Of a DNA stretch of 42,828 nt, positions 1 through 7,030 are shown piece by piece. The stretch comes from Crenarchaeota archaeon 13_1_40CM_3_52_17 (lineage in GTDB: Archaea > Thermoproteota > Bathyarchaeia > 40CM-2-53-6). Under the pieces are notes generated by a model. That model ran no database searches, was not told where the DNA came from, and saw only the letters and a program-made list of their open reading frames with translations. The translations under genes and the position numbers were made by a program. The DNA lies in NCBI GenBank assembly GCA_001918745.1, contig MNGN01000045.1, positions 1 to 42,828 on the forward strand. Direction: 5' to 3'. Each line of letters begins with the position of its first letter. Position 1 is the stretch's first letter.

Positions 1-1352
1 ACTGTTCCGGTGAAGTTGTTGATGCTGTCGAGTGTGATTATGGGTGGATGGAAGAAGGTGCTGTTGATCGGATTCGGTAGGATGAGTGTGTTCGGATTGG
101 CTGAAATGGAGAAGTCAGGTAGACCGCTCGTAACCGTTATCGGTATCTGCAACGGTATGGAGAGGCCATCGCCGCTCGCGAGAGACCGTACGACGTAGAC
201 ACCATTGGCCGTGAAGCTGTTCGTCTGGACGTATACAAACGTGGAGAAGCTTCCTACTCCGAGGTTGCCTGTACCGTTGAACGCGGTGATAGTTGGGAAG
301 TTTGGTCCTGTTGGCACCGTTGTAGTCACAGCGACGAAGCCAGAGAATCCATTCACAGCATTTGTAATGAGTTGAACGGAGCCGGAATCTCCCGCGAGGA
401 GACTCAAAGAGCTGGGGCTAGCCTCAAAAGTGAATCCCGGGGCTACGGTTGCATTTGGTTGCACGGTGATAGTGCCATGCACCCAAGGGTGTATCGTGTC
501 ATAGTAGAAGTAGGTTCCAACGATATTGAACGCGAAGGTGAAGTTTGCACCAGAAGAAATAGGGCCTGAATCGAATGATGGTAGTGACGCCGAGTTGAGG
601 AAGGGACACGCGACACTCGGAGGGCTGGTGGAAGGAGAGCATGATGTGACGGTATGGATGACCGTGCCTGTGTTGTCCCATTCTACCTTGCTGCCTACGA
701 TGGCTGTCGCTGACGCTGGATTGACCCGACAGGCTGAGGCATTGAAAGAACAAACGGCGTCATCGATTATTGAAATAGGATAGTGCCAGAGATTTGTTCC
801 AGTCACCATGAACGATATAGAGAAGCCGGGCGAACTTTGGAGTATCTGTAACTCGATTCCAGTAGACTTGTCGTAGAAGAGAACTTGGGAGGGACCGCTG
901 AAGGGGGTGCCGGTGATGTTGACAACGTTGATCTGACGAGTGGCGCCGGCATAGGTTGCGGTTATCGTGTTGTTGAACGTCGGGGCCGATGGAGAGTTGA
1001 ACAAGTGATCACCAGGCCCGAGATTAGCTGCGACGAGTGGTGGAAACTGTGTCAGGTTACCTATTCCAGAGTTGAGGTCTCCGCGGAATATTTGCATCTG
1101 AATGTTTCCCCCGGAGACAAATGTCCCTTTCAGCGTTACATTACTACCGGAGACTGCGGTCACTACAAGAATGATTCCGGTGATGTTGATGGCTGGGCCA
1201 ACGAACTTGAAATTGCCATAATTCCACCAGTCTCCCACCTTCACAGCTGGAACGTAAGTGGTAGACGCGGAAACAGCGCCCGCATAACTAGGCACTGCGA
1301 GGGCGATCAAGGACGTTACGAGCAAAATATGGAATAGGACCGAAGGTTTCAT
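1..1352 (-). CDS. Secreted cupredoxin-like surface protein (3' end outside window)
   Basis: This minus-strand frame is open from ATG at 1352 to the left edge without a stop (450 codons seen). The first ~30 residues are a classical signal peptide (MKPSVLFHILLVTSLIALAV then PSYAGAVSAS), followed by an N-glycosylation-rich, Ser/Thr/Gly-rich extracellular part. Residues ~205-297 have the pattern of a plastocyanin/cupredoxin domain: VEWDNTGTVIHTVTS (His233), then FDSGPISSGANFTFAF and GTYFYYDTIHPWVHGTITV. The usual type 1 copper ligands Cys and Met of the C-terminal loop are here Asp285 and Val291, while His233 and His288 remain. Ig/CARDB-like repeats seem to follow from ~300. Membrane-attached cupredoxins are common in Thaumarchaeota as electron carriers, but with the Cys missing this one may bind type 2 copper or nothing. 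The start is supported by a TATA box ~30 nt upstream. Confidence 0.85.
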   Translation of the reverse strand, partial: MKPSVLFHILLVTSLIALAVPSYAGAVSASTTYVPAVKVGDWWNYGNFKFVGPAINITGIILVVTAVSGSNVTLKGTFVSGGNIQMQIFRGDLNSGIGNLTQFPPLVAANLGPGDHLFNSPSAPTFNNTITATYAGATRQINVVNITGTPFSGPSQVLFYDKSTGIELQILQSSPGFSISFMVTGTNLWHYPISIIDDAVCSFNASACRVNPASATAIVGSKVEWDNTGTVIHTVTSCSPSTSPPSVACPFLNSASLPSFDSGPISSGANFTFAFNIVGTYFYYDTIHPWVHGTITVQPNATVAPGFTFEASPSSLSLLAGDSGSVQLITNAVNGFSGFVAVTTTVPTGPNFPTITAFNGTGNLGVGSFSTFVYVQTNSFTANGVYVVRSLASGDGLSIPLQIPITVTSGLPDFSISANPNTLILPNPINSTFFHPPIITLDSINNFTGT

Positions 1353-1382
1353 TGAAGATGTTCGATCAATCGTGAGGTTCGC

Positions 1383-1388
1383 TATATA
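1383..1388 (-). promoter_or_regulatory. TATA box of the cupredoxin-like gene
   Basis: The minus strand reads AGTATATAGC here, about 31-36 nt upstream of the ATG at 1352. This predicts a transcript with a leader of only a few nucleotides, as is typical for archaea. The remaining intergenic stretch to 1633 shows no convincing gene. Confidence 0.6.
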
Positions 1389-1633
1389 CTGTTCGGGATC
1401 TGTGCTGGGCAGTTGGAAAGAAATATCCAGCAATTGGTTACAGGGGCGATCGAAAGATATCCAGGTTAGTCATGCCCGAAGCCGTCAAGGGAGGGCCTGG
1501 GCGGTTTCATGGTGCTCTAGAGGCTATAGACTAGTTTCGCCTGTTTCGGCTCCCATACCAAGTACTTGTTCGCGCGTTTCTAGGTGACGTGTTTCTTAAG
1601 GCTGAGATCCTTTGTGCGAAATGTTGACCGATA

Positions 1634-2191
1634 ATGCGCGAGACGATATTCGACGAGTCTTACAATGTGCGAGAAGTATTGGATGATGTCATCGAGAGAG
1701 TTGCCCTCCGCGAAAAGTTGTTAGGTACGGCGAAACAGTTTGCGGAGAAGAAGAGAGAAGACAAGTTCACCTTAGCCATCAAACAGTTTGAGAATCTCAT
1801 GGTCGACTTTCTACGTCTCTACCAGCCTATCCTCGATAGGTTGCGTAGCTATCGGGAAGGAATGCAGAAGGAGATTACAAGTCTAAGATCGTCACTCGCA
1901 ACAGTCAACGGAATGCTCGAGGTCTCAAAGGGAATCGAAGGACTAGCCCCCAGAATCCAGCAGCTTGAGGTGAATGGACAGGAACTTGACGCTAACATCA
2001 ATGAGAAAATGAAGATCGCGAACAAAATAGATGACCTGTTCAACAGAGTGCGGCCTTTCCAGACGGGAGGCGCAGGACCAATGGGTCGGGATTCGTTGTC
2101 AGATGTCCTAGCAGGAATGCCAAAGGATCTCTTCCCAGAGACACCTGAGCCAGCTAACGAAAAGACTCGAAAGACTGGCACTAGAAACTAA
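1634..2191 (+). CDS. Coiled-coil protein of unknown function (185 aa)
   Basis: A mostly helical, highly charged protein with no signal peptide or membrane segment. Residues ~15-135 look like long amphipathic helices/coiled coil (for example LGTAKQFAEKKREDKF and IEGLAPRIQQLEVNGQEL). The Gly/Pro-rich C-terminal tail (QTGGAGPMGRDSLSD onwards) is probably disordered. I do not recognise a family. It lies 87 nt upstream of the GHKL ATPase gene on the same strand, so the two could be co-transcribed and the protein could be a structural partner of the ATPase. That is inference from position only. ATG at 1634 is the first start in frame. Codon use and composition match the neighbours. Confidence 0.75.
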   Translation: MRETIFDESYNVREVLDDVIERVALREKLLGTAKQFAEKKREDKFTLAIKQFENLMVDFLRLYQPILDRLRSYREGMQKEITSLRSSLATVNGMLEVSKGIEGLAPRIQQLEVNGQELDANINEKMKIANKIDDLFNRVRPFQTGGAGPMGRDSLSDVLAGMPKDLFPETPEPANEKTRKTGTRN

Positions 2192-2278
2192 CGCCCGATC
2201 GCTTTCCCTTTCTTCGGCAATAGCGGTTACAGCACTCCATTATCCGGCCGACTTTCCATACGACAATCGACCATACCT

Positions 2279-3793
2279 TTGGCGACGAGAAGACCAGTGC
2301 ATTCAGCGAGAGCAGTGCATTCTATAGTCGACGAGGATCTGCGGGTCTCTACACACAAGAGCATCATCAAGACCCTAGGACGACAATACTCAGATGCGAC
2401 ACAATTCTTCGTCGAGCTCGTCGTCAACTCGTGGATGTGGGGCGAGGCAACAAGGGTCGAGATCAAGATCTCTGACTCGGGCTCTCATATCGAATACGAG
2501 GAATGGGGTCACGGGATGGACCTCGATGGACTGCGCGAATTCCTTACCAAGGGAAAAACAACCGGCGAGGGATTCTCCCCGAAATACAAGCGCCCGATAC
2601 GAGAATCGTACGGGATGGGCAGTCTCGCTTGGCTGACCCTAGGTCGCGAGCTAGAACTTCAAGTCCACAAAGGACGATTCGATCGCACCATTATGCTGAC
2701 GGAGAGCCTAATCGATCGACACTGGGCCCCCACCGACCAATCCACCTGGAAACCCTTGCGAGTAATACAAGCTCCATTGGATCATGACGGTCTAAGGATC
2801 AGAATTCGTTCCTTGACAAAAAAAACTGACTCGGGAGAGGTCCGCAGAGCTCTACTGGCGAGAGCAAACGTTCTTGCTCTGCGCGGATACGGGCCCTTCG
2901 AAGTCTTTGTAAATGGCGAAGCGGTGAAGCCGGAAGAACTGCGCGGCGCAACCCTCCTTCCTGTTAACATCGCGACGGAATATGGGAAAATTACGGGCGA
3001 AGTATTGATCCTGCCAATCTCTAAGACGCGTGCGGGGATATCCGAGGCAGGAATGAGCGTACAGCAGAAGCACATCACCTGTCTGCAACACCAGTTCTTC
3101 GGCCTTGATCAGTATCGTATTCATGGCCTGAGCCGGATCCAGGGCTGGGTGAACGCTGACTTCCTCCGTCGATTGCCCGGAGGGAATGAATTTGAGCGAG
3201 ACAGCGCGCAGTGGAAAGTGTTCGAGAAAGCCATGCGCGGCTTTGTCCGGAACAAGGTCTTGAAATTTCTCAGACAGACCGCCAGCCGCAGAGAGCTTCG
3301 CAGCATACAATACCTCAACCGGGAGATTGCGGAGAGATTGCGACGTAGTCTCCGAAGAAATATCGAGATACTCTCAAAGGCAATTATCAAGACAAAGACG
3401 TTGTCAAAGCCTAGCCAATCATCGCAACACATGACGAAAAAAGAGAACGGGTCAGGACGTCGGAAGGAACGGAAGTCTAAGACACGTCCCAGAGACGCGA
3501 CCAGAAGTGTCATACATCTAAAGGATCAAGTTCTGGCCTTCGATATCGCCCACGGTGGAGACAGAGGTCAGGCGTACGTGGAGACTGACAAGAATGGTGT
3601 CCGAACCGTCTTTGTCAACATGGATCACCCGATGTGGAACGTAGAGGCGAGCCTGACTCCGACAAAGCTCCGTTACTGTATCCGACAGATCCTTGAGCGA
3701 TCGATTGCTGAAGATATTCTGCCAGCGAATCCTTCGACTCCCGAGGAAGCTTACTCTGTACTGGACGCCCTATACAACGACGCCTTGGCCTAA
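2279..3793 (+). CDS. GHKL-type (Hsp90/MORC/MutL-like) ATPase, 504 aa
   Basis: The N-terminal ~200 residues carry the Bergerat ATP-binding fold. The N box is VELVVNSWMWGEA (Glu46, Asn50), G1 is EEWGHGM (74-80, a variant of DxGxG), and G2 is YGMGSLA (111-117). A glycine-rich lid region (TKGKTTGEGFSP) lies between G1 and G2. A second domain follows (to ~340), then a very basic linker (RRKERKSKTRPRD) and a C-terminal domain containing FVNMDHPMWN. Such soluble GHKL proteins include Hsp90, MutL and MORC ATPases, which dimerise on ATP binding. The substrate here is unknown, though the basic linker would suit nucleic acid binding. The start codon is TTG at 2279; in-frame GTG codons at 2297 and 2315 are alternatives. 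The upstream coiled-coil gene may be its partner. Confidence 0.8.
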   Translation: MATRRPVHSARAVHSIVDEDLRVSTHKSIIKTLGRQYSDATQFFVELVVNSWMWGEATRVEIKISDSGSHIEYEEWGHGMDLDGLREFLTKGKTTGEGFSPKYKRPIRESYGMGSLAWLTLGRELELQVHKGRFDRTIMLTESLIDRHWAPTDQSTWKPLRVIQAPLDHDGLRIRIRSLTKKTDSGEVRRALLARANVLALRGYGPFEVFVNGEAVKPEELRGATLLPVNIATEYGKITGEVLILPISKTRAGISEAGMSVQQKHITCLQHQFFGLDQYRIHGLSRIQGWVNADFLRRLPGGNEFERDSAQWKVFEKAMRGFVRNKVLKFLRQTASRRELRSIQYLNREIAERLRRSLRRNIEILSKAIIKTKTLSKPSQSSQHMTKKENGSGRRKERKSKTRPRDATRSVIHLKDQVLAFDIAHGGDRGQAYVETDKNGVRTVFVNMDHPMWNVEASLTPTKLRYCIRQILERSIAEDILPANPSTPEEAYSVLDALYNDALA

Positions 3794-3837
3794 ATGATCT
3801 CGAGCCGATTAGATAGGTTATACCCCCCTCCATAGAA

Positions 3838-3847
3838 CTTTATACTT
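3838..3847 (+). promoter_or_regulatory. TATA box of the 58-aa gene
   Basis: CTTTATACTT lies about 30-38 nt before the ATG at 3876. This spacing is what an archaeal promoter with a near-leaderless transcript would show, and it supports the small gene downstream being real. Confidence 0.55.
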
Positions 3848-3875
3848 GAGAGATGCGTAGCGAACCTCGGTAATC

Positions 3876-4052
3876 ATGCCTCAGAAGAATGAATCATCTC
3901 CGTCCTCTCTTGCAGAGGTATTCGAGAAAATGGCTGAGAAAGACTATGCATTCAATTTCGATGTGACCATGGAACTCGCGACATCATCTTTGCGAGTCGG
4001 AACTGTAAGGGTCCACGGTAAGGTCGAGTCCGCGGCTCTGAAGAAGAAATAG
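3876..4052 (+). CDS. Small acidic/basic protein of unknown function (58 aa)
   Basis: A complete short frame from ATG 3876 to TAG 4052. It encodes MPQKNESSPSSLAEVFEKMA and continues with a likely beta-rich segment (YAFNFDVTMELATSSLRVGT) ending in ALKKK. There is no signal peptide, membrane segment or cysteine. A good TATA box at 3838-3847 and a sensible amino-acid composition argue that it is translated. I recognise no family. It converges with the small zinc protein gene at 4085-4246. Confidence 0.55.
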   Translation: MPQKNESSPSSLAEVFEKMAEKDYAFNFDVTMELATSSLRVGTVRVHGKVESAALKKK

Positions 4053-4084
4053 TCTCGATAACGAGTTCGGAATCTATCCACCTA

Positions 4085-4246
4085 TCAGGGTGCGCCTTGT
4101 CCGAGCAATGCTTCTTTCTCGCAATCATAGCACCTATAGGTTCGCTCTCTCGTCCATTTGCCGGACGAGTCAAGAATCTGTTTGTCCTGGGTGTTGAGTT
4201 CGCTGGATTCGAACTGACCACCGCACCTGTCGCAAACATGTTCCAC
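4085..4246 (-). CDS. Small double-CxxC zinc-ribbon protein (53 aa)
   Basis: A minus-strand frame from GTG 4246 to TGA 4085. It encodes VEHVCDRCGGQF, a hydrophilic middle, and YRCYDCEKEAL near the C-terminus. The two CxxC pairs (Cys5/Cys8 and Cys39/Cys42) separated by 30 residues are the classic four-cysteine zinc-ribbon or treble-clef arrangement of small archaeal proteins. An in-frame TTG 12 nt upstream is an alternative start. The function is unknown; zinc ribbons of this size often bind RNA, DNA or a protein partner. Longer frames on the opposite and shifted strands here have no such pattern. Confidence 0.7.
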   Translation of the reverse strand: MEHVCDRCGGQFESSELNTQDKQILDSSGKWTRERTYRCYDCEKEALLGQGAP

Positions 4247-4346
4247 TAAGATTACCAACTGATGGGCTAGCTATCGCTACTCATAAACAGTCGCCGCTAG
4301 ACCCCGCAACACATTTACCGGGCGCGGTCTTCCTGAACAATCAGCA

Positions 4347-4754
4347 TTGTCAGCTAGTTCGGACGTAGAGAAGAGAAAACGGATAGAGCAGACGTTTGAT
4401 GAGTTCAACGAGTCTTGGCTTGTCTATTGGAACGCGTACATTGACCTGCAAAACCAGTTGTATGAGAGCTTGAAAAGTGCGCGAGAAGTGACCTGGCTCG
4501 GGGCAACCGACTCGGCGAAAATGAGCGAGATAAACGCAGCCCAACGACAATTGTTCTCCACTATGCCGCGCCGCCTGGACTACGTCCCGCTGGGACAGAT
4601 CAACCGGAGTATGGATTATGCGCTCGGCAAGATCAACGAGCTGTTGGCGGCTCTCTTCACGGAGAAGGAGAAATGCAAGAGATTGGAGGACGCGATAGAC
4701 ATTCTCACTGACAAGGCGACCAAGACTAAGCAAGAGTTGCAAAGCGAGTCTTAA
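4347..4754 (+). CDS. Helical protein of unknown function (135 aa)
   Basis: A soluble, entirely helical-looking protein. The N-terminal part (VEKRKRIEQTFDEFNESWLV) is followed by WNAYIDLQNQLYESLKSARE. The C-terminal ~50 residues are a probable coiled coil (ALFTEKEKCKRLEDAIDILTDKATKTK). There is no signal peptide and no membrane segment. The start is TTG at 4347, since no ATG lies near the N-terminus. It is oriented away from the zinc protein gene. I recognise no family. The antisense frame is also open but has an unnatural leucine- and arginine-rich composition. Confidence 0.7.
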   Translation: MSASSDVEKRKRIEQTFDEFNESWLVYWNAYIDLQNQLYESLKSAREVTWLGATDSAKMSEINAAQRQLFSTMPRRLDYVPLGQINRSMDYALGKINELLAALFTEKEKCKRLEDAIDILTDKATKTKQELQSES

Positions 4755-4830
4755 TTTTCTGAGTCAGGAAAACGATGTATCGCGAGTCCACGCTAACACG
4801 TTCCGTTATGTGAAGTTCGATAACTGGTTG

Positions 4831-5352
4831 CTAGGCGGGAACTTGTATTCCCATTCCTCCATATTTCGGATAGAGATATTTGGCTGCGGGAATTCCTTGA
4901 ATCGTTTCCACTTCTGCCCACCGAAGTCCTTCCCTCCTCAGGTCTGAGAGAGTTTTGTGAAGGAGAAGAGAACCGAACCCTCGCTTTCGATAGCCAGGCG
5001 AGACGACTACTCCAGTAAAGAAGCGACCTTTTCCTGAGTTCCGCTCGGAAATTATCCCATTGATCCCAACAATCTTCTCATTGATCTCAACGACCAGCAT
5101 TTTCGCGCCCAGTCGTTTCTTCGAGTCTAGAAACCACCTTCCTGCGCTAGTCGGTGTCCATTTTTTCAGATAGTTCATCCATGGAGACCCTTCTTCTTGG
5201 CCAAGACCTTCATACCATAATTCTGCCACCGAACCGATTTCGCTCTCTGATGCTAACCTGATGCGTACTTCTGTGGTTTTGCTTGGATCAGGACAGTCAA
5301 ACTTGGAGAGGTCCCATCTGAACACGCAATAGAACGGGCCGAACGGAGACAT
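4831..5352 (-). CDS. GNAT-family N-acetyltransferase (173 aa)
   Basis: The acetyl-CoA-binding motif A is visible as VVVSPGYRKRGFGSLLLHKT (R/Q-x-x-G-x-G/A). It is preceded by the strand pair KMLVVEINEKIVGINGIISE and followed by the C-terminal AAKYLYPKYGGMG element (the usual 'Y-x-k-x-G-F' site). GNAT enzymes transfer acetyl from acetyl-CoA to amines of small molecules or proteins, and the substrate cannot be told here. The ATG start at 5352 lies 3 nt beyond the stop of the HAD phosphatase gene, so the two are almost certainly one operon. The protein ends soon after the last motif, which is short but complete for the fold. Confidence 0.85.
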   Translation of the reverse strand: MSPFGPFYCVFRWDLSKFDCPDPSKTTEVRIRLASESEIGSVAELWYEGLGQEEGSPWMNYLKKWTPTSAGRWFLDSKKRLGAKMLVVEINEKIVGINGIISERNSGKGRFFTGVVVSPGYRKRGFGSLLLHKTLSDLRREGLRWAEVETIQGIPAAKYLYPKYGGMGIQVPA

Positions 5353-5355
5353 TTC

Positions 5356-6033
5356 CTACTCGCTCTCTACTTGCGAAAAATTCCGTTCAGACATCCTACT
5401 TTGAAGGAAAATGATCACTTCTTTGAAATCGATAATCGTAGTCGCCTGAATTTCCTGTTCTCTGCAGAGCTGAGCAAGCTTAGAGTTCCTTATCGCGAAT
5501 CTCAAATCTGCGTTTCTCAGAGCATGCAGATCCCATCGTCCGTCGCCAATATAGGCAACCGTGTCAGCCTTTGTCTTGTAGTATCTAACAGTGTCGTCTT
5601 TGAGGCTGATCGATCGGTTGTCCTTCAGTTTTGGAAAGTCGAATTTGATACCTGTCGGCGTGCATTTCGCTGCTGCCGCGTACAGTTTCACGTTGTTCCA
5701 CCACGTCTTACGTCTTAGAAAATGTTTGATGACGAAATCCAGGCCTGCACTGACGAGTACTAGTGGGTAGTGATTTGTCTTGCAGTAGGCGACTAGATTG
5801 TCGAAGCCTGGCCTGAATCTGGTGACCCCGTCAAGTTCGTCCAAAATTTGGGATTTTGATGCCCTTACCATCGCGCCCTGTCTTCTGAGGCATTCCTCGA
5901 GCGTGATCTCCCCCTTGACGTACTGATCATCCACAGCCCTCCAATCGCCCTGAGCGAATTTTTCGGCAACGTTCTGGAAGGTGTCGTTGAGAGTAACCGT
6001 GCCATCAAAGTCGGTTAGTACTGCAAGCTTCAT
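5356..6033 (-). CDS. HAD-superfamily phosphatase, MtnX/phosphoserine phosphatase-like (225 aa)
   Basis: All four HAD motifs are present: motif I DFDGTVT (Asp8, Asp10), motif II VLVSAG, a Lys in FPKLKDNRS or the following segment for motif III, and motif IV YIGDGRWDLHAL. The arrangement, with a helical cap just after motif I (FQNVAEKFAQGDWRAVDDQY, GEITLEECLRRQ) and RFRPGFDNLVAYC before motif II, is that of the MtnX group. Those enzymes dephosphorylate 2-hydroxy-3-keto-5-methylthiopentenyl-1-phosphate in methionine salvage; related enzymes act on phosphoserine. It leads the HAD-GNAT pair and is divergent from a nucleoside phosphorylase gene, which would fit nucleoside/methylthio salvage. The exact substrate is inference. 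Confidence 0.85.
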   Translation of the reverse strand: MKLAVLTDFDGTVTLNDTFQNVAEKFAQGDWRAVDDQYVKGEITLEECLRRQGAMVRASKSQILDELDGVTRFRPGFDNLVAYCKTNHYPLVLVSAGLDFVIKHFLRRKTWWNNVKLYAAAAKCTPTGIKFDFPKLKDNRSISLKDDTVRYYKTKADTVAYIGDGRWDLHALRNADLRFAIRNSKLAQLCREQEIQATTIIDFKEVIIFLQSRMSERNFSQVESE

Positions 6034-6216
6034 TTCAAACGGGCTTCTTCGATTTCTGCGTCTTGTGGACGTTGAAAAACTATGGTCTCTCGAAAGATGA
6101 GAGTAAGCTTGTCGATATAACGCGCTACTACGATGTTTCTCAGGATATCATAACCATATTTTGGGCTGAAAAATGGCTCTCGCAAAGCCTATCATGGACG
6201 GCAGGTAATCAAATCC

Positions 6217-6978
6217 ATGAGCGAACGTTTCACCGCAGAGATGGCCGTAGCGTTCCAAGCTTCTCGGCACGGAGTCTCTGTCGAACAGGTGGGTATAGCT
6301 CCGTTAGTGGTTGGCTCTTGGGACCTTGAGACCGTCAAGTCTCTGGCTAAGACTGTGGGCGCTAATTCGTCGCCGTCTTGGTGGTGGGGGCCGCGGTTTC
6401 CATTGTACAATGGCCAGGTTGGCGACAGAAGGGTCTCTGTTGTTAGTCTCCCCTTGGGTGCACCCGCCACTATACTGGTTATGGAAGAGCTGATTGCTTG
6501 CGGCGTGCGGGCTTTCTTGGGGCTGGGGTTTGCCGGGAGTATTCAACCCGAAGCCCCAGTGGGAACCTGTTTCATTCCGACATCCTGCATCAGGGATGAG
6601 GGAACATCCCCGCATTATCTGGCGAGTGATGATGGGCTTCGTCCAGCGCAACGACTAGTCCGGGCACTAGAGAAGGCGCGCGTCAAGAAGGGCGTGGTGG
6701 CATATACAGGTCCTATCTGGACGACGGACGCGCCCTACAGAGAGATGGTGACGACGATCGAGAACTATCGATTGCGTGACGTGTTGGGAGTTGATATGGA
6801 GACTTCAGCGATGTATGCGTTGGGCACATATCGGAATGTCGAAGTCTGCAACTTCCTAGTCGTAAGCGATGAACTGTGGAGAGATTGGAGGCCAGCGTTC
6901 GGCCTACCCGAACTGAGAGAGGCTTTGAAACGAGCCGAAGAAGTTATCCTAGAAGCGATCACAACACTACGAAAATGA
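6217..6978 (+). CDS. Nucleoside phosphorylase (PNP/UDP family, 253 aa)
   Basis: The protein matches the hexameric PNP_UDP_1 family, which splits nucleosides with phosphate into base and ribose-1-phosphate. Key segments are FLGLGFAGSIQ (phosphate/ribose region), the trailing strand VSLPLGAPATILVMEEL, and the purine/ribose-binding GVDMETSAMYALG with the conserved Met-Glu-Thr. VVSDELWRDWRP near the end provides the Ser-Asp pair found in many of these enzymes. The length is normal. ATG 6217 is chosen because it directly precedes the conserved N-terminal region. The gene is divergent from the MtnX-like phosphatase, so a shared role in nucleoside or methylthioadenosine salvage is plausible. The specificity (uridine, inosine or MTA) cannot be read from the sequence. 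Confidence 0.88.
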   Translation: MSERFTAEMAVAFQASRHGVSVEQVGIAPLVVGSWDLETVKSLAKTVGANSSPSWWWGPRFPLYNGQVGDRRVSVVSLPLGAPATILVMEELIACGVRAFLGLGFAGSIQPEAPVGTCFIPTSCIRDEGTSPHYLASDDGLRPAQRLVRALEKARVKKGVVAYTGPIWTTDAPYREMVTTIENYRLRDVLGVDMETSAMYALGTYRNVEVCNFLVVSDELWRDWRPAFGLPELREALKRAEEVILEAITTLRK

Positions 6979-7030
6979 GTTGCTCTCGTTAGTCTTCTTG
7001 AGTTGGAAATCCCTTAGACGCTTTACAGAT

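Noticed and set aside
10-1337. Several plus-strand open frames
   Set aside because: They lie opposite the long minus-strand cupredoxin-like frame, which has a signal peptide, a promoter and a domain; the plus frames have unnatural compositions.
4200-4225. tRNA T-arm-like sequence (ATTCGAACTG)
   Set aside because: The flanking bases do not pair as a T-stem on either strand and no cloverleaf can be built; the stretch is coding for the small zinc protein.
4350-4742. Minus-strand open frame opposite the 4347 gene
   Set aside because: Leu/Arg-rich, no motif; the plus-strand helical protein has the better composition.
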